Positions 15,907 through 25,206 of a DNA stretch of 32,013 nt are shown piece after piece (the stretch's first letter is position 1; each line of letters begins with the position of its first letter). The stretch is taken from the NCBI GenBank assembly GCA_016706545.1, contig JADJJK010000068.1, forward strand, positions 1-32,013, in the 5' to 3' direction. A model generated the notes under the pieces. The model searched no databases, was not told the DNA's origin, and was given only the letters and a program-made list of their open reading frames with translations. A program made the translations under genes and the position numbers. This DNA is from Myxococcales bacterium. GTDB taxonomy: Bacteria; Myxococcota_A; Polyangia; Haliangiales; Haliangiaceae.

Positions 15907-17502
15907 ATGGGTTGCCCGGCTCCACTACCGCGAAGATGGCCGCACCACACGCACGCCGCCCCGCGGCTCGCCGGTGCGCTGCGGGCAGCGCTCGTCGGCC
16001 TGGTCACCGCCGTGGCCACCGGCGGCGCCGTGATCGCGGGGCTCGGCGGCGGCGCCGGCTGCGGTCGCCTGGAGTTCGTCGACGTGGTCTTGAAAGAGCC
16101 GCCCACCCTGGCCTACCCGGCGCGGGTCCACGCCGTGCTGAGCCAGACGAACCTGACGCTGACACCGGAGACCACCGCGGGCGCGCGCCCGCAGAGCTTC
16201 ACCATCACCCCGGCGCTGCCGGCTGGCCTGACGCTCAACGAGACCACCGGCGAGATCGTCGGCGTCCCCACACAGGTCGTGAAGCGCGTCCAGTACACCG
16301 TGCAGGCGCGGTTCACCACCGGTGACGAGCGCACCCCGCGCGAGGCGTCGTTCTGGCTCACCGTCCTGCCCGGATACGAGGTCACCGCCACCGCGGACGC
16401 GCCGGACGATAACGCCGGGGCGGACAGCGTTTGCTTCGCGACGGCCGCGGGCGGCTGCACGCTGCGAGCGGCGCTGCAGTCCTCCGGCGGTCTCGTCACC
16501 AGTCGGCTCATTCTCCTCGACGCGGCGACCTACCTGCTCAACGCCCCGCTGACGAGCGAGAACACGGTGTTGATCGCGGGCAAGGACGCGGCCTCGACCA
16601 TCATCCGGCCGCCGGTGGTCCACCCGCGCTATCGCATGATGGGGGTCGGCGGCGGGACGCTCCGCCTGGAGGACCTCACCGTCCAGGATTTCGGCGTCGC
16701 CGATGGCGCGGCCATCCGGCTCGAAGAAGGCACCTTCGAGGCCGAGGCCTGCGTGTTTCGCAACAACGAGGCCGAGTCGACCGGGGGCGTGCTGTTCTCG
16801 TCGACCAGGACCTCGGCCTCCTTCGACGAGTGCTCGTTCGTCGGCAACCGCTCGGTCGGCAACAACGGCTGGGGGGGCGTCATCGACGCGGAGGGCGCCG
16901 GCGCGCAGGTCACGGTCCGTCGCTCTTCGGCCACCGGCAACCTCGCGGTCTGGGGCTCGTTCTCCCACATCACCACCGGGGCCACGCTCGTGCTCGAGAA
17001 CTCCACGCTGTACGGCAACATCGCCACCCGCGCGGGCACCCTGGCCTCGCCTGGCGGTCGCTACATCTTGCTCAACGACACCATCGTCTTCAACACCAAC
17101 ACCTTTGATGACTCGGCGGCGATCTACCTGTTCAGCGTGCCCGCGGAGTACACCCTCACCAACACCCTGGTGGCGTTCAACACCGCGCGCTCCGGCAAGC
17201 AGAACAACTGCAACCGCAACGACGCCAACACCATGATCAAGTCTGGTGGCGGCAACCTGTTCTCCGATGACAGCGGCAACTGTCTGTCGTTCTTCGGCGC
17301 CGCGGACCTGCTCAAGACGGATCCGCAGCTCGATCCGCTGGGGCCGCGCGACCACGGCGGCCTGACGATGACGTACGCGCCCGCGCAAACCTCGCCGGTG
17401 CTCGACGCAGGGGTCGCCATGGCCTGCCCTGCCCAGGACCAGCGCGGTCTGCCGCGGCCGGCCAACGGCGGCTGCGACATCGGCGCGTTCGAGCTGCAGT
17501 GA
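15907..17502 (+). CDS. Lipoprotein with putative-Ig domain and right-handed beta-helix (CSLREA / choice-of-anchor-Q-like)
   Basis: The product is 531 aa from ATG 15907; the in-frame TTG at 15871 is less likely. A long n-region (MGCPAPLPRRWPHHTHAAPR) leads to a hydrophobic stretch and GGGAGC, a plausible lipobox (Cys about 51). Residues about 65-140 form a putative-Ig (He_PIG) module, with PAGLTLNETTGEIVGVPT as its characteristic strand-turn. Residues about 170-190 carry CFATAAGGCTLRAAL, a CSLREA-like motif. Residues 190-480 are beta-helix rungs with repeated N-rich turns (FRNNEAESTGG, SFVGNRSVGNNG, STLYGNIATRAG). The C-terminus SPVLDAGVA...DQRGLPRPANGGCDIGAFELQ matches the choice-of-anchor Q ending. 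It probably sits on the cell surface, with unknown ligand. It lies between the plus-strand Mla-type operon and the minus-strand MCE genes. Confidence 0.85.
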   Translation: MGCPAPLPRRWPHHTHAAPRLAGALRAALVGLVTAVATGGAVIAGLGGGAGCGRLEFVDVVLKEPPTLAYPARVHAVLSQTNLTLTPETTAGARPQSFTITPALPAGLTLNETTGEIVGVPTQVVKRVQYTVQARFTTGDERTPREASFWLTVLPGYEVTATADAPDDNAGADSVCFATAAGGCTLRAALQSSGGLVTSRLILLDAATYLLNAPLTSENTVLIAGKDAASTIIRPPVVHPRYRMMGVGGGTLRLEDLTVQDFGVADGAAIRLEEGTFEAEACVFRNNEAESTGGVLFSSTRTSASFDECSFVGNRSVGNNGWGGVIDAEGAGAQVTVRRSSATGNLAVWGSFSHITTGATLVLENSTLYGNIATRAGTLASPGGRYILLNDTIVFNTNTFDDSAAIYLFSVPAEYTLTNTLVAFNTARSGKQNNCNRNDANTMIKSGGGNLFSDDSGNCLSFFGAADLLKTDPQLDPLGPRDHGGLTMTYAPAQTSPVLDAGVAMACPAQDQRGLPRPANGGCDIGAFELQ

Positions 17503-17520
17503 GCCTTCCGCCGCGCCGCC

Positions 17521-17538
17521 GCGCAGGCGCGCCTGCGC
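17521..17538. repeat. Perfect 18-bp palindrome between convergent genes
   Basis: GCGCAGGCGCGCCTGCGC is its own reverse complement. It lies between the stop of the beta-helix lipoprotein (17502) and the stop of the minus-strand gene (17538-17540), a location that suits a bidirectional hairpin terminator, but no T-tract follows on either strand. Confidence 0.6.
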
Positions 17539-17882
17539 TACGCGCCGTTGGCGAGCTGCGTCTCGCGTTCTTCCTTGCAGTCCGCCGCGGTGGCAAACAG
17601 CAAGTACTGAGAGCGCTCACCCTTGGTGCATTGCGCCAGCACGGGCCGTCCGGACGCAGACCCCGCGTCTGGCGGCGTGCAGGTGTAGCCCTTCTTGAGC
17701 TTGCGCAGGAGCGCTCCGGAGACCTTGGCGCAGCGCGAGCGCGTGCCGCGATACCAGTCAAAGGCGTAGGTACCCGCGATCTCGATGACCTTGGGCGGTT
17801 GTCCGTCGGCGCGCGCCTGGAGCGGTTGGCCGAGGGCAAAGCAGGTGAGCAGGGCGGGGACGATCACGCGACGTGTCCACAT
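17538..17882 (-). CDS. Small secreted four-cysteine protein
   Basis: The product is 114 aa from the ATG at 17882. Residues 1-25 (MWTRRVIVPALLTCFALGQP then LQARA) are a Sec signal peptide, probably cut after ARA. The mature protein has a short strand region VIEIAGTYAFDWYRGTRSRC, a basic helix VSGALLRKLKKGYTC, a Pro/Ser turn, and AQCTKGERSQYLLFATAADCKEERETQLANGA. Its four cysteines (RC, YTC, QC, DC) are spaced for two disulfides. No enzyme motif is evident and no function is claimed. It lies downstream of the two MCE genes on the same strand, 122 bp from the nearer one. No good Shine-Dalgarno precedes the ATG. Confidence 0.78.
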   Translation of the reverse strand: MWTRRVIVPALLTCFALGQPLQARADGQPPKVIEIAGTYAFDWYRGTRSRCAKVSGALLRKLKKGYTCTPPDAGSASGRPVLAQCTKGERSQYLLFATAADCKEERETQLANGA

Positions 17883-17950
17883 GGGAGAACAACGTAGAGC
17901 AGCGCCCCGTTATTCGGCGACCACTCGATCGGGTTTCGATCAGGTTTCGC

Positions 17951-18006
17951 TCGGATTTCGGTCGCGCTCGGTCGCGGCTCGGTCGGATTTCGCTCGCGGC
18001 TCGGTC
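17951..18006. repeat. Degenerate direct repeats at the 3' end of the first MCE gene
   Basis: TCGGATTTCG occurs at 17951-17960 and 17983-17992. CGCGGCTCGGTC occurs at 17973-17984 and 17995-18006, giving a 22-bp period. Related TCGGTTTCG-like pieces extend back to about 17928. The repeats fill most of the gap between the 17538-17882 gene and the stop of the MCE gene at 18005 and just enter the stop codon. Confidence 0.65.
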
Positions 18007-19129
18007 ACTCCTTTGTTCGCTTCATTTCTCCGCCGGTCTCCTCCGGCGGGCGGCCGAAGATGCGCCAGGGCTGGCGCTTGAGGATCTTGCCGAGCTCCTT
18101 GGCGTCCTCGGGGAACTCAGGATCGGCGAGCAAGCGCCCAAGCGAGCCCTCGCGCCGCTGCCAGCGCTGCCACACGAGCTGTGCGCTCGCTGCCACCACG
18201 GCCAGCTTGGCCACGACCGCCCGCCCCTGCGCGAGCACCGCGGCGACCTTGGCCCCAGGCGCGCGCGCGGCGATGCGCGCCAGCGCCTCGGACAGGTCGA
18301 CCTGCAGCGTCGTGACCTGGCCCGACAGCGCGGCCCAGCTCGCCTGCGCCGCCCCGCGCAGCGCCTGGGCGCGCGCTGCCACCACCAGCAGCTTGGTCCA
18401 CCCGGCGCGACCGCCGAGCACTTCGCCAAACGTGCGGTCGGCCTCGTCGAGCACCGCGGCGAGCTCGGCGCTCAGCGAGTCCAGCGGATCCGCGCCGCTT
18501 GGGCCCCCACCGGCCTGCGCGGGCGAGGTCCCGCGCCCCTCGCCGGCCTCCGCCCGCAGCGCCGCCACCGCGGCAGCCAGCGCGCGCAGCTCGCGCCGTA
18601 GCTGGCTGGCCGCGGGGGAGACCTCCTCGGCGAAGCGCCGGGTGATGCGCAGGTTGTTCCAGGTCCGCAGCAGCACCCGGTCGAGCACCGGCGGATCGAC
18701 GCCGCGAACCTCATCGCCCGCGCGCAGCGGCGGCCCCGGCTCGCCGGCGGGCGGGAGCAGCTCCACGTACCGCGCGGACAGCACGCCGCGCGAGCTGATG
18801 ACCGCGCTGCCTTCCCGCCACGTCCGGCGCAACTCCGCGGTGGCGAGCGCCAGCTCCACCACCACGCCGACCTGCCCGCCAAGCGGCCCTGGCGCCGCCG
18901 CGGGCGACAGCGAGATCGAGGCGACATGGCCGATCTCGGCGCCGGCTGCGCGAACCGGCGCGCCCTCGCGCAGACCGCCCAGCTCCGTCAGGTACAGCCG
19001 CACCGGCACGTGGCCACGACGCGCCAACCCCGGGGAGATGGCGACCACGAAGAAAGCGGCGCACAGCCCCAGCGCGAGCGCGCCCAGGCCGACCAGCGTG
19101 GCCAGACGCTCCTCGGCAGCCCCGCTCAC
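18005..19129 (-). CDS. MCE-domain (MlaD-like) protein D1
   Basis: The product is 374 aa from GTG 19129, which follows the stop of D2 after a single base; AAGGAG lies 4 nt upstream inside the D2 end. Residues about 10-32 (LVGLGALALGLCAAFFVVAI) are one membrane anchor. The MCE domain follows at about 38-145: VPVRLYLTELGGLREGAPVRAAGAEIGHV, then GSAVISSRGVLSARYVELLPPAGEPGPPL. The rest is long Ala/Leu-rich helix, as in MCE proteins whose helices build a tube across the periplasm. The C-terminus GSLGRLLADPEF...LKRQPWRIF matches the end of D2. MCE proteins form hexameric rings that carry lipids. D1 has a less typical MCE core than D2, which suggests a D1-D2 mixed assembly serving permeases E1/E2. 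Confidence 0.88.
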   Translation of the reverse strand: MSGAAEERLATLVGLGALALGLCAAFFVVAISPGLARRGHVPVRLYLTELGGLREGAPVRAAGAEIGHVASISLSPAAAPGPLGGQVGVVVELALATAELRRTWREGSAVISSRGVLSARYVELLPPAGEPGPPLRAGDEVRGVDPPVLDRVLLRTWNNLRITRRFAEEVSPAASQLRRELRALAAAVAALRAEAGEGRGTSPAQAGGGPSGADPLDSLSAELAAVLDEADRTFGEVLGGRAGWTKLLVVAARAQALRGAAQASWAALSGQVTTLQVDLSEALARIAARAPGAKVAAVLAQGRAVVAKLAVVAASAQLVWQRWQRREGSLGRLLADPEFPEDAKELGKILKRQPWRIFGRPPEETGGEMKRTKE

Positions 19130-19130
19130 C

Positions 19131-20150
19131 TCACTCCTTCCAGAACAGCTTCCAGGGGTGGCGCTTGAGGTCGGTGATGAGCTCCCGCAGGTCGGCGTAG
19201 AGGTCGTCGCGCGACAGCAGCGCGCCCGCGCTGCCCTTGCCCTGCCGCAGATCTGTCACCAGGCCGTTGACGTTGTCCACCAGGCCGCCGGCCGAGGCCG
19301 CCGCGGTGGCCGCCTTGTCCGCCACCGTCAGCGCGCGCTCGAGCCGCGCCTCTGTCACCAGGCCCGCGGCGCGCCGCGCCTCGCCGAGCAGCTCGCTGGC
19401 CGGCGGCGTGAGCTGGCGCAAGCTGCCATCCGCGGTGACGAGCAGCGCGTCCGCGTGCCCCACCAGGTTCGCCAGGCGCCCGTCCTTTAGCTGGCCGTTG
19501 ACCCCGCGCAGCGTCTCGGTGGCCTCGCGCGCCAGCGCCGCGCCACCGGTGATGAGGCCCGACAGCTCTTGCCGGTTGTCCACCAGCAGCCGGTTGACCT
19601 CTGCCACCGCGCTCGCGCCGTTGCGCAGCACATCGGCGATGGCCTGGCGATCATCGCGCAAGACCGAGGAGACGCCGTCGAGCACCTCGTAGAGCCGCGC
19701 CACCACCAGATCCGTGCGCGGCGGATCGGTGCCGCGCAAGATGGCGCCCGGCACCACCGCCGGACGCTCGAAGTCCTTGCCGGGCACGATCTCCAGGTAC
19801 TGCTCGCCCAGCACTCCCGCGGTGTTGATGAACAGCTCGGCGTCGGCGCGGATGGACTCGCGCGCCCGATCTTCGAGCCACGCCTCCACCCGCACCTGCA
19901 CCCGTCGCTGCACCTGGGGATCCATGGCGCCGCCGCGGAAGGACAGCTCGCGGACCTTGCCGACCTTGATGCCGGACACCTTGATCGGCGCCCCGGCCTG
20001 CAGGTTGCCGACGTAGTCGAAGTCTGCGTACACGGTGAAGCCCGACCGCAACGAGAAGTTGCCGAGCACCACGACGAAGCCGATGAACACCGCCACCGCC
20101 ACCAGCACGAGCAGGCCCACGCGCAGCTCGAGCCGCCGTTCCTGCTGCAT
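19131..20150 (-). CDS. MCE-domain (MlaD-like) protein D2
   Basis: The product is 339 aa from ATG 20150; a GTG six bases upstream (20156) is an alternative, but the GC-rich Shine-Dalgarno-like GGGG fits the ATG better. It begins MQQERRLELRVGLLVLVAVAV with a single membrane helix (about 11-31). A canonical MCE domain follows at about 35-140: FTVYADFDYVGNLQAGAPIKVSGIKVGKV, then ADAELFINTAGVLGEQYLEIVPGKDF. Residues 150-300 are amphipathic helix with NG/DN breaks. The C-terminus is GSAGALLSRDDLY and DLKRHPWKLFWKE. It would form the lipid-carrying periplasmic ring of an Mla-type system. It is coupled to D1 downstream. No MlaC-like shuttle or MlaA-like lipoprotein is visible in this window. Confidence 0.93.
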   Translation of the reverse strand: MQQERRLELRVGLLVLVAVAVFIGFVVVLGNFSLRSGFTVYADFDYVGNLQAGAPIKVSGIKVGKVRELSFRGGAMDPQVQRRVQVRVEAWLEDRARESIRADAELFINTAGVLGEQYLEIVPGKDFERPAVVPGAILRGTDPPRTDLVVARLYEVLDGVSSVLRDDRQAIADVLRNGASAVAEVNRLLVDNRQELSGLITGGAALAREATETLRGVNGQLKDGRLANLVGHADALLVTADGSLRQLTPPASELLGEARRAAGLVTEARLERALTVADKAATAAASAGGLVDNVNGLVTDLRQGKGSAGALLSRDDLYADLRELITDLKRHPWKLFWKE

Positions 20151-20244
20151 GGTCACCCGGCCCCGCTACCGGGTCTGTACCAGCGCGGCGAAGGCTGCCA
20201 TCGCGTAGACGACGGAGCGCGCGCCACCAGCCCGCCCGACACGC

Positions 20245-22036
20245 TTACTGCCAGCCGCCCTGCGGAGGATAGCCGCCACCGCCCTGCGGAGGATAGCCGC
20301 CACCCTGCGGATACCCACCACCCTGGCCATAGCCACCTTGCGGAGGATACCCGCCGCCCTGCGGAGGATAGCCGCCGCCCTGCTGGCCATAGCCACCCGC
20401 GGAGCCGCCGCCGCCACCCCCGCCGCCACCTCGCTTGGCGAACATCGCCTTGGACTCTTCATACGCTGCGGGCGCCGCCATCATGAGGACGCCAAAGTAC
20501 GCGCCCACCATCAGCACCAGGTGCGCCATGGTCAGGATGGCGGAGATGCCAAAGCCCATCCTGACAAACGAGAACAGCACCGCCTGCACCGGCAACCACG
20601 CGATGAGCACCGCGCAGATGATGGGGCCAAAGGAGTCCACCGACCGCAGCGCGGGCGGCAGCTTCTGCGGCGGCACCACGAACAAGATACAAAGGATGCC
20701 CAGCGTCCACACCACGAACCACAGCAGGTTGTGGATGGTGCCGAGGATGGGGCCACCGAAGCGGAAGAACGCGCTGAGGTAGTCGAAGTAGTTCGGGATG
20801 AGGCACGCCGCGCCCACCGCGATGATGATGCGCGCGATCTGGTCCTGCGGCGCCGCGATGCGTGCGAGCAAGCCGAACACCAGCAGCGAGTACCCGATCA
20901 TGTACAGGCTGCTGACCGAGCCGACGTTGGCCACCATCACGCCGGTGTACGACACGCCAAACGGGATCCATTGCAGCACCGCGGGCGGGATGTTCTGCCG
21001 CATGTGCGGCGGCGCCGCGGTCAAGAGCAGGTACGCCCCGCCGGCCACCGCAGGCCAGATGAGCGCACCGAACTTGGGCATCCCGCCGGACCACGAGAAC
21101 ACCAGCGGGCTGAAGCTGTACGGCACGATGATCGAGATGATCAGCGCCACGCCAGCGAGGAACAGGAAGCGCTTCTGAATGGAAGGATCGCGCAGGCGCG
21201 ACACCGGGAAGCCAAACAGCGTCCCCGGCGCGGACGCAGGCAACCGGCGCGCCATGTCATCCATGGGCCCCGGCGCGTCGTGCTGCTGCCCGCCGTACGC
21301 CTGGGCGGGTGGATAGCCGCCGTAGGCCTGCTGCTGCGCCGGCGGGTAGCCGGGCGTGGCGCCGTACGCCTGCTGCGCCGGCGGGTACGCCTCTGCGCCA
21401 TAGCCACCGGGCTGGCCGTAGCTCTGCTGCGCTGGCGGAGCACCATACTGTTGAGCAGGAGGCTGGGGCCGGCGCCTGAGGCGCGCTGTAAGCTGGCTGC
21501 GCTTGTGGCGCTGGGTACCCCTGCTGCGGAGCGCCATAGCCTTGCTGCGCCGGTGGAGCGCCATAGCCCTGTTGCGCCTGCTGAGCGGGTGGTGCGCCAT
21601 AGCCCTGCTGCGCCGGTGGCGCACCATAGCCACCCTGCTGGGGCTGCTGCGGCTGCTGGTATCCGTATCCGCCCTGCGCGGCCGGAGGCTGCCCGAAGCC
21701 TGGCTGTGCCTGCGGCGCGCCATAGCCCTGCTGTTGCGGCGGCGGTTGCATCTGCGCCGGAGGCTGAGCTGGGGCGCCGAAGCCCTGCTGCTGCGGCGGC
21801 GCAAACGGCGGCGCCCCTCCGCCCTGCGGAGGGAGCCCCTGCATGCCACCCGGCTTGGCGACCGGCGCGGCATAGCCAAACATGGTCTTTGCTGGAGCAG
21901 CGCCGGGGGGTTGCATCCCCGGTGGTTGCATTCCCTGCTGCATGGACGGCATGGGCCGCCCGCATGATCCGCAAGCTGGGGCAGTAGTGAGCACGGCCGC
22001 GCCGCAATACGGGCACGGCCTCGTTGGAGTGGCCAT
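20245..22036 (-). CDS. Zinc-ribbon multi-pass membrane protein, interrupted by a +1 frameshift
   Basis: The start is ATG 22036, with GAGGG about 10 nt upstream. The N-terminal frame encodes a C4 zinc ribbon (Cys8, 11, 22, 25: CPYC...CGSC) and then a Pro/Gln/Gly/Tyr-rich linker (repeats of QGYGAPPAQ). At about residue 190 this frame turns into unrelated Cys/Ser/Trp sequence, while the frame one base further on continues the same repeat (QPPAQQYGAPPAQQSYG). The switch maps to the four-base run at 21465-21468, which has one base too many. The second part (about 406 aa) has a short cytoplasmic segment, 7-8 membrane helices (from FLFLAGVALIISIIVPY to HLVLMVGAYFGVLMMAA) and a glycine-rich GGYPPQGG tail. 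Restored length is about 596 aa. It may be a sequencing error, a recent mutation or a frameshift site. Function is unknown; the fold is vaguely like Yip1-type membrane domains. Confidence 0.8.
20257..20376 (-). repeat. GGYPPQGG-encoding DNA repeats
   Basis: An identical 21-bp unit occurs at 20257-20277, 20281-20301 and 20356-20376, with degenerate copies between. It encodes the glycine/tyrosine/proline-rich C-terminal tail of the zinc-ribbon membrane protein. A second repeat field (about 21290-21800) encodes its PPAQQGYGA linker. Confidence 0.85.
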
Positions 22037-22192
22037 CGGTGGTTCCCTCTTTGGACGCCTACGGTATCCCACGTCCCCAGGAGCGGTCAACGCGCCGACC
22101 GGCCGCACGCACAAGCATTCGTACGCGACCGGAAGACCGGAAGACGCGGCACCGCAGAACGCTCGAGCCATTCGTGGTATGGCTAGGGTCGC

Positions 22193-23518
22193 GTGACGCG
22201 CCGCTTGCCTCTTGCCGCACCTTCGCGCGGCGTCCCCGTCGAGCTCTCCGTTGCCGGAGCCACCGTGCGCGGCTTCACCGGCGAGAGCGTGGCCGCCGCG
22301 GCCCTCGCTGGCGGCGCGCAGGTGATGTCGCGCTCCCTCAAGTATCACCGCCCGCGCTCGGCGTTCTGCCTGGAAGGACACTGCGGAGGATGTCTGATGA
22401 GGATCGAGGGCATCCCCAATCGCCGGGCGTGCCAGACCCCATGCCACGCCGGCCTGCGCGCCGAGAGCCAGAACGCCTTCCCCTCCGCCGAGCTGGACGT
22501 CCTGGGTGCGGTGGACTTCGTGTTCGCACGAGGGCTCGACCACCACACCTTGATGACCGGCTCGGCGATCATGAACCTGATGGCCAACCGCGTGGTGCGC
22601 CAGCTCTCCGGGCTGGGCACGCTGCCGGCGGTCGCCGCCAGCGAGCTGCCGCAGGTGGGCGAGCACCACGTCGACGTCGCGGTGATAGGCGGCGGCGCCG
22701 CTGGCCTCTGCGCCGCGCGCGCCACCGCGGCGGCCGGAGCACGAACCTTGCTCATCGACGATCAGCTCGCCTTTGGCGGCAGCCTGCGCGCCGACCCGCG
22801 GCACGGCGCGCCAGCCGCGGACAAGGCCCACGCCCAGGCCCAGGCCGCCGGGGTCACGTTCTTGCCGCGCACCACCGCCATTGGCTATTTTCCCGAGGAC
22901 GCCGGCGGCGTGCTGGTGGCCGCCAGCGAAACGCAGCTTCATCGGGTGGTCGCCCGAGAGTGGATCTGGGCGACCGGTGGCTACCCGGTGCTCTTGCCGG
23001 TGGCCGACAACGACCGCCCCAGCGTCCTGGCCTTGCGCGCCGCCGGGCGGCTGCTGGAGGAGCACGGCATCCTCGCGGGCGGGGTGATCTGCGTGCTCAC
23101 CCACCCGCGCATGCGCGAGGACGCGGAGGCCACCGCTGCGGCGTTGCGCGACGCCGGCGCGGAGGTCACCGTGATCCCGGCAGCAGAGGCCCAGGCCGTG
23201 CTGGGCCGGCGCGGCGTGCGCGGCGTCCGCCTCGGCGACGGCCGCCGCGTGGACTGTGACACCGTGCTGATGGCCTCGGTGCCCTCTCCCGCCACCGAGG
23301 GCGCCCGGCAACAAGGGTGCGACGTGGTGCTCGACGAGACCGGCGGCGGCTTTTGCCTGGTCGTGGACGAGCACGGCCGCACCACCGTGCCCCACGTCTG
23401 GGGCTGCGGTGACGTGTGCGGCTATCGGGGCCCAGGCGCCGCCGCGGCGCACGGTCAAGCTGTGGGCGAGCACGTCGCCCGGGCCCTGGCCAGCGAGCTC
23501 TCGAAGGCGGTGCCCTAG
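22193..23518 (+). CDS. 2Fe-2S / FAD oxidoreductase, sarcosine-oxidase-alpha-like subunit without GcvT domain
   Basis: The product is 441 aa from GTG 22193. Residues 18-90 are a Fer2_4 [2Fe-2S] domain with SRSLKYHRPRSAFC and ligands Cys59, Cys64, Cys67 and Cys80 (CLEGHCGGC...C); the SxKYHRPR motif is typical of sarcosine oxidase alpha and related amino-acid dehydrogenases. From about 158 a Rossmann FAD domain starts: DVAVIGGGAAGLCAARAT with GGGAAG at 166-171 and Asp189/190 at the ribose position. The segment that usually holds the second nucleotide site (AGGVICVLTHPRMRED) lacks a GxGxxG. The C-terminal VWGCGDVCGYRGPGAAAAHGQ closes the FAD domain. The folate-binding GcvT half of SoxA is absent. 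It is expected to take electrons from the DAO subunit (23902-25140). The substrate is probably an amine or imino acid but cannot be told. Confidence 0.88.
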   Translation: MTRRLPLAAPSRGVPVELSVAGATVRGFTGESVAAAALAGGAQVMSRSLKYHRPRSAFCLEGHCGGCLMRIEGIPNRRACQTPCHAGLRAESQNAFPSAELDVLGAVDFVFARGLDHHTLMTGSAIMNLMANRVVRQLSGLGTLPAVAASELPQVGEHHVDVAVIGGGAAGLCAARATAAAGARTLLIDDQLAFGGSLRADPRHGAPAADKAHAQAQAAGVTFLPRTTAIGYFPEDAGGVLVAASETQLHRVVAREWIWATGGYPVLLPVADNDRPSVLALRAAGRLLEEHGILAGGVICVLTHPRMREDAEATAAALRDAGAEVTVIPAAEAQAVLGRRGVRGVRLGDGRRVDCDTVLMASVPSPATEGARQQGCDVVLDETGGGFCLVVDEHGRTTVPHVWGCGDVCGYRGPGAAAAHGQAVGEHVARALASELSKAVP

Positions 23519-23898
23519 TGGCGAAGAAGATCATCTTGTGCCGCTGCGAGGACGTAACCCTCTCCGACCTCGAGCACACCGTGGCCCAGGGTTACTGCGA
23601 CATCGAGGAGGTGAAGCGCTACACCGGCTTTGGCACCGGCCCGTGCCAGGGCAAGGAGTGCCTGGGCCCCATCGCGCTGCAGCTCGCGCGGCTCACCGGG
23701 GCGCCGCCCGCGAGCCTGCGGCCGTTCACCTCGCGTCCGCCGCTGTCCCCGACCCCGCTGCGGCTGCTGGCAAATGATCCGGCGGCCCACCGCTTCGCCG
23801 ATGATCCCGCCGCACCGGCCGCGCCGGCCGCACCGGCCGCGCCCGCCGCGAGCGCCGACGCCGCAGCCACCGGGGGCGTGCCCTCCAAGGGGAGCTGA
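23518..23898 (+). CDS. BFD-like [2Fe-2S] protein, small subunit
   Basis: The product is 126 aa from GTG 23518, which shares a base with the preceding TAG. Residues 1-60 are a BFD-type (Fer2_BFD) iron-sulfur module: Cys8 and Cys10 (LCRCEDVT) plus Cys43 and Cys48 (TGPCQGKEC), the CxC...Cx4C ligand set. The helical core LSDLEHTVAQGYCDIEEVKRY is present. Residues 61-126 are a Pro/Ala-rich tail with AAP repeats, encoded by 12-bp DNA repeats near 23810-23850. In HcnB/OoxA/LhpE-type enzymes this module is fused to the C-terminus of the FAD subunit; here it is a separate gene. It probably relays electrons between the FAD subunits and an acceptor. Confidence 0.9.
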   Translation: MAKKIILCRCEDVTLSDLEHTVAQGYCDIEEVKRYTGFGTGPCQGKECLGPIALQLARLTGAPPASLRPFTSRPPLSPTPLRLLANDPAAHRFADDPAAPAAPAAPAAPAASADAAATGGVPSKGS

Positions 23899-23901
23899 CG
23901 G

Positions 23902-25140
<1,239 letters not shown>

Positions 25141-25190
25141 CCGCAGCCTGCGCAGCCGCAGCCTGCGCAGCCGCCGCCTGCCGCGCAGGC
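25141..25190. repeat. Short direct repeats and a 6-bp hairpin before the DUF1707 gene
   Basis: CCGCAGCCTGCGCAG occurs at 25141-25155 and 25156-25170, followed by a perfect hairpin GCCTGC-CGC-GCAGGC (25176-25190). There is no T-tract, so termination is doubtful; CTGCGCAG inside each repeat is itself palindromic. Confidence 0.6.
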
Positions 25191-25206
25191 AGCCAAGGCG
25201 AGGACC

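Noticed and set aside
15824..20244. MlaC shuttle or MlaA lipoprotein near the transporter genes
   Set aside because: Neither the beta-helix lipoprotein nor the small Cys-rich protein resembles MlaC or MlaA.
20245..22036. CRISPR-like array in the repeated DNA
   Set aside because: The repeats are in frame, encode GGYPPQGG or PPAQQGYGA, and have no unique spacers of uniform size.
22193..23518. Complete sarcosine oxidase alpha subunit
   Set aside because: The GcvT folate-binding half is missing and the second nucleotide site is degenerate.
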